From the NCBI GenBank assembly GCA_016715205.1, contig JADKBC010000003.1, positions 1 through 64,000 of the forward strand: 64,000 bases of DNA, in the 5' to 3' direction. The DNA comes from Holophaga sp. (GTDB taxonomy: Bacteria; Acidobacteriota; Holophagae; Holophagales; Holophagaceae). How positions within the stretch are numbered: position 1 is the stretch's first letter; the number at the start of each line of letters is the position of its first letter. The notes beneath the pieces were generated by a model. The model was given only the letters and a program-made list of their open reading frames with translations. It was not told the DNA's origin and ran no database searches. The position numbers were made by a program, and so were the translations under genes. This document shows, piece after piece, positions 7,455 through 16,718 of this stretch.

Positions 7455-9998
7455 ATGAGCACGCCCATGATGATGCAGATCGCCGCCCTCAAGCGTGAGG
7501 CGGGGGAGGCGATCCTGCTCACGCGGATGGGGGATTTCTACGAACTGCTGGGAGAAGACGCCATCAAGGCCGCCCCGGTGCTGGAGATCGCCCTCACCAC
7601 CCGCGGCAAGGGCACGGATAACGAAGCGCCCATGTGCGGTGTGCCCCACTTCGCCCTGGAAAGTTATCTGCCAAAACTGCTCGCGGCAGGCTATTCGGCG
7701 GCCATTGCCGAACCCACGGCCAAGCCCGAGGAAGTCAAAGGCCTGCTGCCCCGGGCCATCACCCGCATCATCACCCCCGGCACCTGGTTGGATGATGATG
7801 GCCGTTGGCTGGGGGCGGTGCATCGCATCGGTGAAACCTGGGGCATCGCGCTCCTGCAGCTCGCCTCGGGCCAGCTCCGAGTCATTCCGGGCCAAGGATC
7901 ATCCCTTTTGGCATCGACACTGGAACGCCTGGCACCCCACGAATTGATTCTGGCCGAAGGGACGCCAGACGGCTTTGAACTGGAGGCCGCACGCACCCTG
8001 CTGCCCGGCTGGCGCTTCGAGCCCACCCGGGCACGACAACAGGTGTTGGCCTTTTTTGGCTGGTCCCACCTGGAAGGGGTGGGCCTGGATCCCTTCCCCG
8101 CCGCCATCGGCGCCCTGGGCGCCCTGCTGGATCAGGTGGAAGCCACCCAGAAAGGCCGCCCCGCCCATATTCAAGGGGTGGCGCTGGAACTGGGCGCCAC
8201 CGGGCCTTTGCTGGATGCCACCAGCGCCCGGCACCTGGAGGTCGTGGCCAACACGCTAGATGGTTCGAAAACCGGCAGCCTGCTCGCGCTGCTGGACCAG
8301 ACCCGCACCCGCATGGGTTCGCGCCTAATGAAGGCGTGGCTGGATCAGCCGTTACGCGAACGACCCGCCCTGGAGCGACGCTGGTACCAGGTGCAGTGGC
8401 TCACGGAAGATCGGCGACGGGATCCCCAGCAGAAACTCCTGGCCCAAGTACCTGATCTGGATCGCCTCCTGGGTCGCGTGGCCCTGGGCCTCGCCACCCC
8501 GCCCGAACTGGGCCAACTGCGCGACGGGCTGGCGCGGCTTCAGCGCCTGCCCGCCCTCATCAGCACCGGCGGCTGGCTGGAGGACGCCAAGGAACTGGAA
8601 CTGTGGCCCGAGGGCACGCCCCTCTGCACCCACCTGCTGGAGGAACTGAAGCGCTGCCTGGCCGAGGCACCGCCCCTGGATCTGGAAAAAGGCAACGTCA
8701 TTCTGGATGGGGTCGATCCCGAACTGGATGCCGTTCGCCGCCTGGCGCGGGATGCGAAGCAGGTGATGCTCGAACTGGAAGAAGAGGAACGCCAGGCCTC
8801 GGGCATCGGGAGCCTCAAGATCAAATACAACCGGGTGTTCGGCTATTACTTCGAGATCACCAAATCGAACCTCGCTGCGGCGCCCGCCCACTTCATCCGC
8901 AAGCAGACCCTGGCCAATGCCGAACGATTCACCACCGAAAAGCTGATGGCCTTCGAACAGCGCCTGCTCTCCGCCGAAGGCGATCTGCTCAAGCTTGAAG
9001 ACATTCAGTTCAAACGATTGCTGAATTGCGTCCTCGAAACCCGGGCCGACCTCAATGTCCTTTCCCAGGCCGTGGCTCGCCTGGATGTGCTCTGCGCCTT
9101 TGCGGAGCGGGCGCGCCAAAGCGGTTGGATGCGGCCGGAGCTCTGCGAAGACCGTGATCTCACGTTGGCTGGTGCCCGCCATCCCATGCTGGAAGCGCGC
9201 ATGGGCCGCGAATGCATCCCCAACGATCTGGTCCTGAGGAGCGGCCGCCCCATGGCCGTGGTGACCGGACCCAACATGGGCGGCAAATCCACCTTCCTGC
9301 GCATGGCAGCCCTGCTCGTTGTCATGGCCCAGACCGGCTGTTTCGTGCCAGCAGATCTCATGCGTTTCTCCCTGGTGGATCGTATTTTCACGCGCATCGG
9401 CGCCAGTGATTTCCTGGCCAAGGGCCAATCCACCTTCATGGTGGAAATGACAGAAACCGCTCGCATCCTCAACCAGGTAACGCCTGCCAGTCTGGTGATT
9501 CTGGATGAGATCGGCCGCGGCACCAGCACCCGGGATGGCCTGGCCCTGGCCGAAGCCATCGCCCTGCACCTGCGGGATCTCAAGGGCGGCGCGCCGCGCA
9601 CCCTGTTCGCCACGCACTATTTTGAACTCACACGCCTGGCCGATGATGCGCGCTTCCAGAATCTCCACGTGGAAGTTCAGGAATGGGAGGACCAGCTGCT
9701 CTTCCTGCACCGCATCGCCGAAGGGCCCGCCGATCGCAGTTACGGTATCCAGGTGGCCAAGCTGGCGGGTCTGCCCCGCACCGTGATTGCCCGCGCCCAG
9801 CGCATCCTGACCGAAACCCCAGAAACCCCCATCGAGCCCGCCCGCAGACCCAAGCGGGCGGCGGAATCCCACCAGCCCATGCTGCCCCTTTTCGACCTGG
9901 AAACGGATCCCCTGCGGGACGAGTTGAAGGCCCTGGATCTCAACCGCATGACGCCCATGGAGGCCCTGAGCTGGTTGGCGGAAAAACAGCAGGGTTAA
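7455..9998 (+). CDS. mutS: DNA mismatch repair protein MutS
   Basis: MutS binds mismatches and small loops and, with ATP, recruits MutL. The 847-residue length is typical of MutS1. The mismatch-reading Phe28-Tyr29-Glu30 sits in MGDFYELLGEDA; the lever and clamp regions follow; Walker A GPNMGGKST is at 605-613 and Walker B LVILDEIGRGTST follows, then the FATHYFELT switch region. The start at 7455 is supported by GGAGGG upstream; the N-terminus is short but complete. mutL is not in the window. Downstream it converges with a HAD hydrolase with only 32 bases between stops. Confidence 0.97.
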   Translation: MSTPMMMQIAALKREAGEAILLTRMGDFYELLGEDAIKAAPVLEIALTTRGKGTDNEAPMCGVPHFALESYLPKLLAAGYSAAIAEPTAKPEEVKGLLPRAITRIITPGTWLDDDGRWLGAVHRIGETWGIALLQLASGQLRVIPGQGSSLLASTLERLAPHELILAEGTPDGFELEAARTLLPGWRFEPTRARQQVLAFFGWSHLEGVGLDPFPAAIGALGALLDQVEATQKGRPAHIQGVALELGATGPLLDATSARHLEVVANTLDGSKTGSLLALLDQTRTRMGSRLMKAWLDQPLRERPALERRWYQVQWLTEDRRRDPQQKLLAQVPDLDRLLGRVALGLATPPELGQLRDGLARLQRLPALISTGGWLEDAKELELWPEGTPLCTHLLEELKRCLAEAPPLDLEKGNVILDGVDPELDAVRRLARDAKQVMLELEEEERQASGIGSLKIKYNRVFGYYFEITKSNLAAAPAHFIRKQTLANAERFTTEKLMAFEQRLLSAEGDLLKLEDIQFKRLLNCVLETRADLNVLSQAVARLDVLCAFAERARQSGWMRPELCEDRDLTLAGARHPMLEARMGRECIPNDLVLRSGRPMAVVTGPNMGGKSTFLRMAALLVVMAQTGCFVPADLMRFSLVDRIFTRIGASDFLAKGQSTFMVEMTETARILNQVTPASLVILDEIGRGTSTRDGLALAEAIALHLRDLKGGAPRTLFATHYFELTRLADDARFQNLHVEVQEWEDQLLFLHRIAEGPADRSYGIQVAKLAGLPRTVIARAQRILTETPETPIEPARRPKRAAESHQPMLPLFDLETDPLRDELKALDLNRMTPMEALSWLAEKQQG

Positions 9999-10030
9999 CC
10001 GTTCGAGGTGGGTGAAAGATCCACGACTCT

Positions 10031-10654
10031 TCAGCTGCTTACACCAAGACTCTCTAAAGCTTTCTTCAGGCTTTCGAAATCCGTGTAGGTAATGCCATGC
10101 ATACCAAGCCGCGTGGCTGCCTCGGCGAACTCAGGGCGATCATCGATGAAGACGCAGGCATCGGCAGGCAGGCCCAACTTGGTGAGGGAATCCTCGTAGA
10201 GCCGCCGGTCAGGCTTCATGGCCTTAAGTTCATGGGAAAGGGTGACGGCGGCAAACAGGGGGAACACCTCGCAGGTGCGAATCGTGTCCTCGAAATGCCA
10301 CGGGTTGGTGTTGGAGATGAGGCCGAGTTTGTAGAGGGGGGCCAGGCGGCGAATCAGCCTCAAGGTGCTTTCGATGGGCGTGAAAATCTCCACGAAGGCG
10401 TGGCGGAAGGCTGCTTCCTCAAAGGCGTAGCCGCATAGTTGCGAAACGCCCTCCAGGAATTGGAGAGAATCCACCCGACCCGATTCATAGTCTTCCGGCA
10501 GGGTGGAGGCCGCCATGAGGATCGCGAGATCACCCACCGGACGGCCACAGAGTGCGGACAATCCCTGCAGGATTCGACGGTTGTCAAAACGGTAGATCAC
10601 ATTGCCGAAGTCGAAAATGACGCCACGAATGGGGGGTTGGTTGCCATTGACCAT
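10031..10654 (-). CDS. HAD superfamily hydrolase (YihX-like)
   Basis: A 207-residue cytoplasmic HAD-fold phosphatase. Motif I is FDFGNVIYRFD with nucleophile Asp15 and Gly in place of the second Asp, as in YihX-type sugar phosphatases; motif II is ISNTN; motif III Lys lies in LKAMKPDRRLY; motif IV is FIDDRPEF. The helical cap lies between motifs I and II. The start at 10654 (MVNGNQPPIRGVIFDFG) puts motif I at the usual distance; the frame is open further up but with non-protein-like content. Divergent from a small membrane protein 36 bases away. Substrate unknown. Confidence 0.82.
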   Translation of the reverse strand: MVNGNQPPIRGVIFDFGNVIYRFDNRRILQGLSALCGRPVGDLAILMAASTLPEDYESGRVDSLQFLEGVSQLCGYAFEEAAFRHAFVEIFTPIESTLRLIRRLAPLYKLGLISNTNPWHFEDTIRTCEVFPLFAAVTLSHELKAMKPDRRLYEDSLTKLGLPADACVFIDDRPEFAEAATRLGMHGITYTDFESLKKALESLGVSS

Positions 10655-10690
10655 GGCAAAAGGATCCCATGGCCGAGCTAAACTTGATGT

Positions 10691-10984
10691 ATGAAGCCCT
10701 CGACGCCCACTCGCATCCGGATCGCCTGGGCCCTTGCCATTGGCGTAGATGCCTTGCAACTTGGGCTCTTCCCCATTTCCGGCTCGCTGAGCACGTGGGT
10801 TGACAAACCCCTGGATCTCGCGGCCATGGGCGTGCTGTGGTACCTCGTGGGCTGGCATTGGGCCCTGCTGCCCACCTTTGTGGTGGAACTGGTGCCCTTC
10901 GTGGAACTGGTCCCCACCTGGACCCTTGCGGTTTGGCTGATAACCCGCAAACAAAAGTCCCTGCACCTCCGTCCATCAGCCTGA
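10691..10984 (+). CDS. Small inner-membrane protein, unknown function
   Basis: A 97-residue protein with three hydrophobic segments (about 10-32, 41-60 and 62-83) and a basic C-terminus (RKQKSLHLRPSA). ATG 10691 has no clear Shine-Dalgarno. It is followed 14 bases later by a VOC-family gene with its own ribosome site. No family recognised. Confidence 0.6.
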   Translation: MKPSTPTRIRIAWALAIGVDALQLGLFPISGSLSTWVDKPLDLAAMGVLWYLVGWHWALLPTFVVELVPFVELVPTWTLAVWLITRKQKSLHLRPSA

Positions 10985-10998
10985 ACCGGGAGATTCCC

Positions 10999-11409
10999 AT
11001 GGCATCTGAAACCCTCTCTGTCCGTGGCCTCGGAGGTGTTTTTCTCCAGGCCAACGACCCCGTGGCCCTCAAGGATTGGTACGCCCAGCATCTGGGACTC
11101 GCCTTCACCTGTTGGGGCGAAGGCACCTGCTACGGTCTGGAATTCCCCTTCACCGAACCGGATGGCACCCAGGCCCATACCCTGTTTTCCATCATGAAGG
11201 CCAAGACGCCCCTACCTTCCCCACGGCAGGAATGCATGCTCAATTGGCGCGTCGCCGACCTGAACGCCTTCCTGACCCATCTGGAAGCAGCGGGCATCGC
11301 GGTGGAGAAACGCGAAGACTACGACTATGGCCGTTTCGCGTGGATCATGGATCCCGAGGGCAACCGCATTGAGTTGTACCAGCCCCTGATGGAACCGGGC
11401 ACCGTTTGA
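10999..11409 (+). CDS. VOC (glyoxalase/bleomycin resistance) superfamily protein
   Basis: A 136-residue protein with two beta-alpha-beta-beta-beta modules, as in small dimeric VOC metalloenzymes. The first module holds GGVFLQANDPVALKDWYAQH; the second ends in WIMDPEGNRIELYQP, where the Glu is the usual metal ligand. The start at 10999 follows CGGGAG. The substrate cannot be told. It is likely cotranscribed with the flavin-binding protein nine bases downstream. Confidence 0.85.
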   Translation: MASETLSVRGLGGVFLQANDPVALKDWYAQHLGLAFTCWGEGTCYGLEFPFTEPDGTQAHTLFSIMKAKTPLPSPRQECMLNWRVADLNAFLTHLEAAGIAVEKREDYDYGRFAWIMDPEGNRIELYQPLMEPGTV

Positions 11410-11418
11410 GGAGTTCCC

Positions 11419-11895
11419 ATGTTCCATGACATCCGTCGGCGGGACCGCGCCCTCAGCGAGGCCGAGGCCTGGGCCATCCTCAGGCAGGCTGAATGGGGGG
11501 TCTTCACCACCGTCGGCGAGGATGGCTGGCCCTATGGGGTGCCGATCAATCATGTGGTGCTGGAGGGCCTGATCTATTTCCATTGCGCCCAGGTCGGTCA
11601 CAAACTGGCGAATCTTGACCATGAGGCCAGGGTTTCCTACTGCGCCGTATCCCAGTCAGAGGTTTCCCCCGCGGAGCTTTCCACCAATTACGAAAGTGCG
11701 GTGGTCTTCGGGCGGGCCGAGACCGTGGGCGATGACACCGAAAAGCGCCGAGCGCTGGAAGCCCTGCTGGCCCGGTTTGCCCCCCATCACCCTACGGAAG
11801 GGGCCGAAGCCATGCGCACGGAATTCGCCCGCACCGCTGTGGTGCGCATCACGCCTGAGCGAATCACGGGAAAGGCGCGGCGCGCTAAAGCCTGA
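11419..11895 (+). CDS. Pyridoxamine 5'-phosphate oxidase-fold flavoprotein (Nim-like)
   Basis: A 158-residue split-barrel flavin-binding protein. MFHDIRRRDRALSEAEAWAI, then GVFTTVGEDGWPYGVPINHV and YFHCAQVGHKLANL match the family that includes 5-nitroimidazole reductase NimA and the YceF/pyridoxamine oxidase-related proteins. The GHK segment is near the flavin site. ATG 11419 has GAGGAG upstream. Its last 11 bases overlap, tail to tail, the end of the chemoreceptor gene on the other strand. Function beyond flavin binding is not certain. Confidence 0.83.
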   Translation: MFHDIRRRDRALSEAEAWAILRQAEWGVFTTVGEDGWPYGVPINHVVLEGLIYFHCAQVGHKLANLDHEARVSYCAVSQSEVSPAELSTNYESAVVFGRAETVGDDTEKRRALEALLARFAPHHPTEGAEAMRTEFARTAVVRITPERITGKARRAKA

Positions 11896-13477
11896 AGCCT
11901 CCCACCAGATACCGCAGCCCCTCGGCCACCTGGGCAAGGTCATCGGAAGTCTTGGCGATCTCGTGGACGGTCGCAGAGAGTTCGTGGGTGGCGGTGGCAT
12001 TCTGGGCCAAGCCCTGGGAGGTAGTGCCCATCATCCGGGTAACATCGCTGCTTGTTTCCGCCTGGCCGCTGGCAAAAATGCCGATCTGTTCGATGCGGTC
12101 AGCCATGCCGGTGATGCGCTGCCGGATGGCCTCCAGGCTTTCCATGGTGGTGCGCGCGCTGCCCACCCCACCCGCCACGGCATCCTGGGTGCGTTGGATC
12201 AGTTCTTCAATTTCCTTGGCGGCACTGCGGCTGCGCTCGGCCAGCTTGCGCACCTCTTCGGCCACCACCGCAAACCCCTTGCCCTGCTCCCCTGCCTTGG
12301 CCGCTTCGATGGCGGCATTGAGGCTCAGTAGATTGGTCTGACGGGCGATGTCCTGGATGACCCGCACCGCCTGTACGATCTGTCCGGTGACCGCCTGGAT
12401 CTCGGCCATCCCCTGCACCGCGCCCTGGCCAGCCTGGGCACTTCGGGCCGTATCCTTCACGGCCTCCTGGGTTTCATGCTGGCTTTCCTGGGTGTGGGTT
12501 GCCACCAGCCCGGCATTCTCGGCAAGTTCTCCCATGGCCGTGGCCACCCGGTCGCCCGAAGCCTTCAGGTTCTCGCTCACCTTGGCAATATCCGCAACGG
12601 CCCGCTCCATTTCCTCGGCGGAGGCGGCCAACTCGGTGCTGCCCGAAGCCACCCGTCCAGCAAAACCGGAAACCTCCATGATCTTGGTCCTCAATCCGGC
12701 GTTGTAGACATTGAAAGCTCGCGCCGCTTCGCCGATTTCGTCCTGACTCTCGATGGGAATTTCCCGCGTAAGATCGCTGCGCTGGAGCCCCAGCACAAGG
12801 TCTTCGAGGGGCCGTGTCATGCGACGGGCAAAAGCGCGTACCACCAGGAACAGGATTCCCGAAAGGAGCAGGAGGCCACCCAAAATCGACCAGGTATAGG
12901 TTCGGATCTGGGCTTTCAGATCATCCATGTACACACCTGTGCCGATATTCCATCCCCAGGGTTCGAAGCACTTCACATAGTTGAGCTTGGGATACACGCC
13001 CTCCTGTCCAGGCTTAGCGAAGATCAGATCCAGGAAACCACCCTCAGCGGTGCGGCCCAACTGGTTCAATTCCACATAAATGAATTTGCCTCCCGCATCC
13101 TTGAAGGTGTCCACAGTCTTACCTTCCATCTCGGGCTTGATGGGCACAGTCACAATGCGCAGGTCCCGGGTAAACACGTAGAAGTACCCCGTCTTCCCAA
13201 AGCGGATGGCCTTGATGAGTTCCACCGCCCGTTTCTGGGCCTCGTCCCGGGGAATGACCCCCGCCTTGGCCTGGGCTTCCTGGCCTTCCAGGATCCCGTA
13301 GGCGGTCTCGGAAAGGTGCTGCAGGTATTCCTTGCGGGATTCCAGGAAGGCCCTTTCCAGGGCAGGCACCAATAGCAGCAGGGAGGCGAGGAAAACCACC
13401 CCCAGCGGGGCCAGCACCAGCAGGAGCACCTTGCCGGAAAGAGACTTCGGGCGGAACCGAGCCAACACGTTCGCCAT
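11885..13477 (-). CDS. Methyl-accepting chemotaxis protein with single Cache domain
   Basis: A 530-residue inner-membrane chemoreceptor. TM1 spans residues about 15-40; the periplasmic part (about 41-185) is a single Cache_2-type sensor (GKTGYFYVFTRDLRIVTVPI and GWNIGTGVYMDDL); TM2 spans about 190-212; a HAMP linker follows (RRMTRPLEDLVLGLQ); the signalling hairpin tip is the conserved QTNLLSLNAAIEAAKAGEQG, then VVAEEVRKLAERSRSAAKEI. There is no C-terminal CheR-docking pentapeptide. Cache_2 sensors often bind small carboxylates, but the ligand is not readable. Start 13477 (MANVLARF) gives a proper N-in TM1. Confidence 0.93.
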   Translation of the reverse strand: MANVLARFRPKSLSGKVLLLVLAPLGVVFLASLLLLVPALERAFLESRKEYLQHLSETAYGILEGQEAQAKAGVIPRDEAQKRAVELIKAIRFGKTGYFYVFTRDLRIVTVPIKPEMEGKTVDTFKDAGGKFIYVELNQLGRTAEGGFLDLIFAKPGQEGVYPKLNYVKCFEPWGWNIGTGVYMDDLKAQIRTYTWSILGGLLLLSGILFLVVRAFARRMTRPLEDLVLGLQRSDLTREIPIESQDEIGEAARAFNVYNAGLRTKIMEVSGFAGRVASGSTELAASAEEMERAVADIAKVSENLKASGDRVATAMGELAENAGLVATHTQESQHETQEAVKDTARSAQAGQGAVQGMAEIQAVTGQIVQAVRVIQDIARQTNLLSLNAAIEAAKAGEQGKGFAVVAEEVRKLAERSRSAAKEIEELIQRTQDAVAGGVGSARTTMESLEAIRQRITGMADRIEQIGIFASGQAETSSDVTRMMGTTSQGLAQNATATHELSATVHEIAKTSDDLAQVAEGLRYLVGGFRL

Positions 13478-13595
13478 GGGGCACCTTGAGGGAGGAACCC
13501 TATAGTATTCGCCCAACGGGCACCAGGTATTGAATTTTGGCAATGCTCAAACACTGGTGGCATTCCGGCCAGATACAATGGCCTCGGAGGATTTC

Positions 13596-14006
13596 ATGAA
13601 GATTTTGCGCATCAGTCATTTGGGCATCGCATCACCCACCCTTGCGGAAGCCATGGAGCGTCTGGACCGCATTTTTGGCCTTAAACAAGAGCACATCGAA
13701 GAAGTGGCCGACCAGAAAGTCCGCACGGCCTTCTACCCCATTGGCGAAAGCACCCTGGAATACCTGGAAAGCACCGACCCCGAAGGCCCCGTGGGCAAAT
13801 TTCTGGAAAAGAAAGGCCCCGGCATCCATCATTTGGCCTTCGAAGTGGATGATGTGGACGCCGCAGTTCAGGAACTCCTGGACAAGGGCATCCGCATGAT
13901 CGACAAGGTCCCCCGCAAGGGTGCCCACGGCAACCGCATCGCCTTCATCCACCCGGCTGAAACGGGCGGGGTGCTGATCGAAGTGTGCCAACCGGAAAAA
14001 CACTGA
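13596..14006 (+). CDS. mce: Methylmalonyl-CoA epimerase
   Basis: Interconverts (2R)- and (2S)-methylmalonyl-CoA, linking propionyl-CoA carboxylase to the B12-dependent mutase. The 136-residue length and VOC-type fold fit; ISHLGIASPTLAEAME carries the first metal His, GIHHLAFEVDDVDAA the next, and the C-terminal GGVLIEVCQP supplies the Glu ligand. GGAGGA lies eight bases before ATG 13596; a longer frame to 13530 is not supported. It sits 2.7 kb from the icmF/carboxylase block, whose propionyl-CoA product it would help process. Confidence 0.92.
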   Translation: MKILRISHLGIASPTLAEAMERLDRIFGLKQEHIEEVADQKVRTAFYPIGESTLEYLESTDPEGPVGKFLEKKGPGIHHLAFEVDDVDAAVQELLDKGIRMIDKVPRKGAHGNRIAFIHPAETGGVLIEVCQPEKH

Positions 14007-14018
14007 GGGGCATTGCCC

Positions 14019-15650
14019 CTAGTTGTGAACCCCAGGCGCTTCCCGGCCGGTCTTTTCCACATATTCGAGGTACGAGCCCTGGAAGAGCATGGGCCCTTCG
14101 TGCTCTTCCCCGGCCAGTTCCAGCACCCGGTTCGCCAGCCCGCGCAGGAAGGTGCGGTCGTGGGAGACAAAGAGCATCGTGCCTTCGAAATCCTTCAGAG
14201 CATCGATGAGCATCTCTTTGGTGGCCAGGTCCAGGTGGTTGGTGGGCTCGTCCAGCACCAGGAAATTGGGCGGGTCGAGCAGCATCCGAGCCATGGCCAG
14301 GCGGGATTTCTCGCCGCCCGAGAGCGCGCGGATGCGCTTGTCCACGTCGTCACCTGAAAACTGGAAGGCCCCCAGCACATTGCGCAGCACACCCAGGCCT
14401 TCCATGGGGAAATCCTGCTGCATCTGCTCCAGCACCGTGAGATCTGCGTTGAGCAGGTCCAGGGATTGCTGAGCAAAATAGCCCAGCTTGAGGCTGGCAC
14501 CCAGGCGCACATCACCGGCATTGGGCTCCAGCACGCCCGCCACCATCTTCAGCAGCGTGGATTTACCTGCACCATTCTTGCCCATCACGCACCAGCGCTC
14601 GCCGCGGCGCACATGAAAATCGAAATTCTTGTAGATGCTGCGGGCGCCGAAAGCCTTGGAGACGCCCTTCAACATCACCACGTCATCGCCCGATCGCCCC
14701 GGGATGCGGAAATCCCATTTCTGCACGCGGCGCTTTTTAGGCAATTCGATGCGTTCGATCTTGTCGAGGGCCTTCACGCGGCTCTGCACCTGGGCGGCCT
14801 TGGCGGCGTGAGCGGAAAACCGCTCGATGAAACGCTGCTCCTTGGCCAGTTTCGCCTGCTGTCTCGCGTAGGCCGCTTCCTGATTGGTTTCGCGGGTTTC
14901 CCGCTCCTTCACGTAGAAATCGTAATTGCCGGAATACGTAACGATGTCGCCACCGTCGATTTCCACAACTTTGGTGACAATGCGGTTCATGAAATCCCGG
15001 TCGTGGGAGGTCATCAACAGGGTGGAGGACACGCTTTTCAAAAAGCTCTCCAACCACAGGATGGATTCGATATCGAGGTGGTTGGTGGGTTCGTCCAGCA
15101 GCAGCACATCGAAATTGCCCAGCAGCACCTTGGCCATGGACACACGCATCTTCCAGCCGCCCGACAGCGCGCCCACGTCGCCATCGATCTGGTCATCCTC
15201 GAAGCCCAGGCCTTGCAAACAAGCGCGGGCCTTGGCTTCCAGCTCGTAGCCGCCCAGGTGCTGGTATTCCTCTTGCACATGGCCGAAGCGGTCCAGAATA
15301 GCTTCCATTTCCTCGGCGCGCTCGGGATCCGCAAGGGCGTGCTCCAGATCCAGCAACTCGTGGTGGAGATCCCCCAATCGCCCACTGCCTGCGATGGCTT
15401 CGTCCAGCACCGGGCGGCCCGACATCTCGTCCACTTCCTGCCGGAAATACCCGATGGAAAGTTTCTTGGGCAGGCTTACCGAACCTTCGTCCGCCGTTTC
15501 TTCGCCCATGATCATGCGGAACAGGGTGGATTTCCCGGCGCCGTTGGGGCCAACCAGGCCCACCTTTTCCCCGGCATTGAGCTGAAAATCGGCGTCGATG
15601 AACAGGATCTGCTTGCCGTACTGCTTGCTGATATTCGAAAACGAGATCAT
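14019..15650 (-). CDS. ABC-F family ATPase (ribosome-associated)
   Basis: A 543-residue soluble protein with two ABC ATPase domains and no membrane part, as in the ABC-F translation factors (EttA/Uup/YbiT relatives) that act at the ribosomal E site. Walker A is GPNGAGKST at 34-42 and GKNGAGKST in the second half; signatures are ALSGGWKMRV and ALSGGEKSRL; both Walker B regions read LLLDEPTNHLD or LVLDEPTNHLD. The linker between domains (about 240-310) is the charged P-site tRNA-interacting motif region. ATG 15650 starts MISFSNISKQYG. Which ABC-F subclass is not certain. Confidence 0.93.
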   Translation of the reverse strand: MISFSNISKQYGKQILFIDADFQLNAGEKVGLVGPNGAGKSTLFRMIMGEETADEGSVSLPKKLSIGYFRQEVDEMSGRPVLDEAIAGSGRLGDLHHELLDLEHALADPERAEEMEAILDRFGHVQEEYQHLGGYELEAKARACLQGLGFEDDQIDGDVGALSGGWKMRVSMAKVLLGNFDVLLLDEPTNHLDIESILWLESFLKSVSSTLLMTSHDRDFMNRIVTKVVEIDGGDIVTYSGNYDFYVKERETRETNQEAAYARQQAKLAKEQRFIERFSAHAAKAAQVQSRVKALDKIERIELPKKRRVQKWDFRIPGRSGDDVVMLKGVSKAFGARSIYKNFDFHVRRGERWCVMGKNGAGKSTLLKMVAGVLEPNAGDVRLGASLKLGYFAQQSLDLLNADLTVLEQMQQDFPMEGLGVLRNVLGAFQFSGDDVDKRIRALSGGEKSRLAMARMLLDPPNFLVLDEPTNHLDLATKEMLIDALKDFEGTMLFVSHDRTFLRGLANRVLELAGEEHEGPMLFQGSYLEYVEKTGREAPGVHN

Positions 15651-15765
15651 GGGACTCCGGTGCGCAAGAAAGGCGTGAGGAAACGCCCCCAGCCGCATCC
15701 GCGAACCCCGAGACCCATCCCAGGCCAATTCTACCCGTGATTGCTCAGGCCTTGTAGAATCCCCC

Positions 15766-16578
15766 ATGCCCGCTGCGATTCTCGTGAAAGACCTGAAGCT
15801 TCCCATGGAGGGCGCTGCGCTCCAGGCCCGGTGGCTTCTCCACCACGGGCACCATGATTTCCACCGTGAGCCAACCCTGGTGTTTCTGCACGAAGGTCTC
15901 GGCAGTATCGCCCAGTGGCGCGATTTCCCGGAAGCCCTGGCCCGCCGCACCAAGCTGCCGGCCCTGATCTACGACCGCCTCGGCCACGGCGGCTCACCGG
16001 CCCTCACCCAGCCTCGCACCATGGCGTACCTGGAAGTGGAAGCCTACCAAACGCTGCCGCAGGTCCTCGCCGCCACCGGCATTGCGGCCCCTGTGCTGGT
16101 GGGACACAGCGATGGCGGCACCATTGCCCTGCTGTACGCGGCCCGGTTTCCCGAGAAGGTCACGACCGTGCTTTCCGAAGCCGCCCATGTATTCCTGGAG
16201 CCCCTCACGATTCAAGGTTTATGCGCCGCCCGCACAGCCTATATGGGCGGAACCCTGCGCACCAAGCTCGAACGCATGCACGGGGACAAGGTGGACAGCC
16301 TCTTTCGCGGCTGGAATGACACCTGGCTCAACCCGGCCGCCCGGGATTGGGATATCACCGCCTCCCTGACCACCCTTCAGTGCCCCCTGCTCTTGATCCA
16401 AGGAGAGGGGGACGCCTACGGCAGCCCCGCCCAGATCCAAGCCGTGGTCTCTCGGGTGCAGGGCCCCGTTGAAAGCCTGCTCATTCCCCACTGCGGCCAC
16501 AGCCCTCACCTTCAGGCCCAGGAACTTGTCCTGGCGCACATGGACGCCTTCCTTCGGAAATTTTCGGTTTCAGCCTGA
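15766..16578 (+). CDS. Alpha/beta hydrolase
   Basis: A 270-residue alpha/beta-hydrolase. The nucleophile elbow is GHSDGG with Ser115; probable acid Asp216 (GEGDAY) and catalytic His245 (HCGHSPH). The oxyanion region LHEGLGSIAQW is typical of MhpC/BioH-like esterases and C-C hydrolases. It reads toward the icmF block, ending 140 bases before it, and may be part of the same catabolic neighbourhood; the substrate is unknown. Confidence 0.85.
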   Translation: MPAAILVKDLKLPMEGAALQARWLLHHGHHDFHREPTLVFLHEGLGSIAQWRDFPEALARRTKLPALIYDRLGHGGSPALTQPRTMAYLEVEAYQTLPQVLAATGIAAPVLVGHSDGGTIALLYAARFPEKVTTVLSEAAHVFLEPLTIQGLCAARTAYMGGTLRTKLERMHGDKVDSLFRGWNDTWLNPAARDWDITASLTTLQCPLLLIQGEGDAYGSPAQIQAVVSRVQGPVESLLIPHCGHSPHLQAQELVLAHMDAFLRKFSVSA

Positions 16579-16718
16579 GACGTTTCCCATTCCCCCGGCA
16601 TCCAAGCCCTGATTCGGCTCTGGTCGGGGTTCTTGTCTGTCTGCAGAAAAGCGTGGACCTCGTTTCATATCTCTTCAGAATGTGAACACTTTGCTTTTCA
16701 AGAATTCCCGGAGGCGTC

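Noticed and set aside
8352..9872. A 506-codon minus-strand frame inside mutS.
   Set aside because: Antisense shadow of mutS; no ribosome site or motif.
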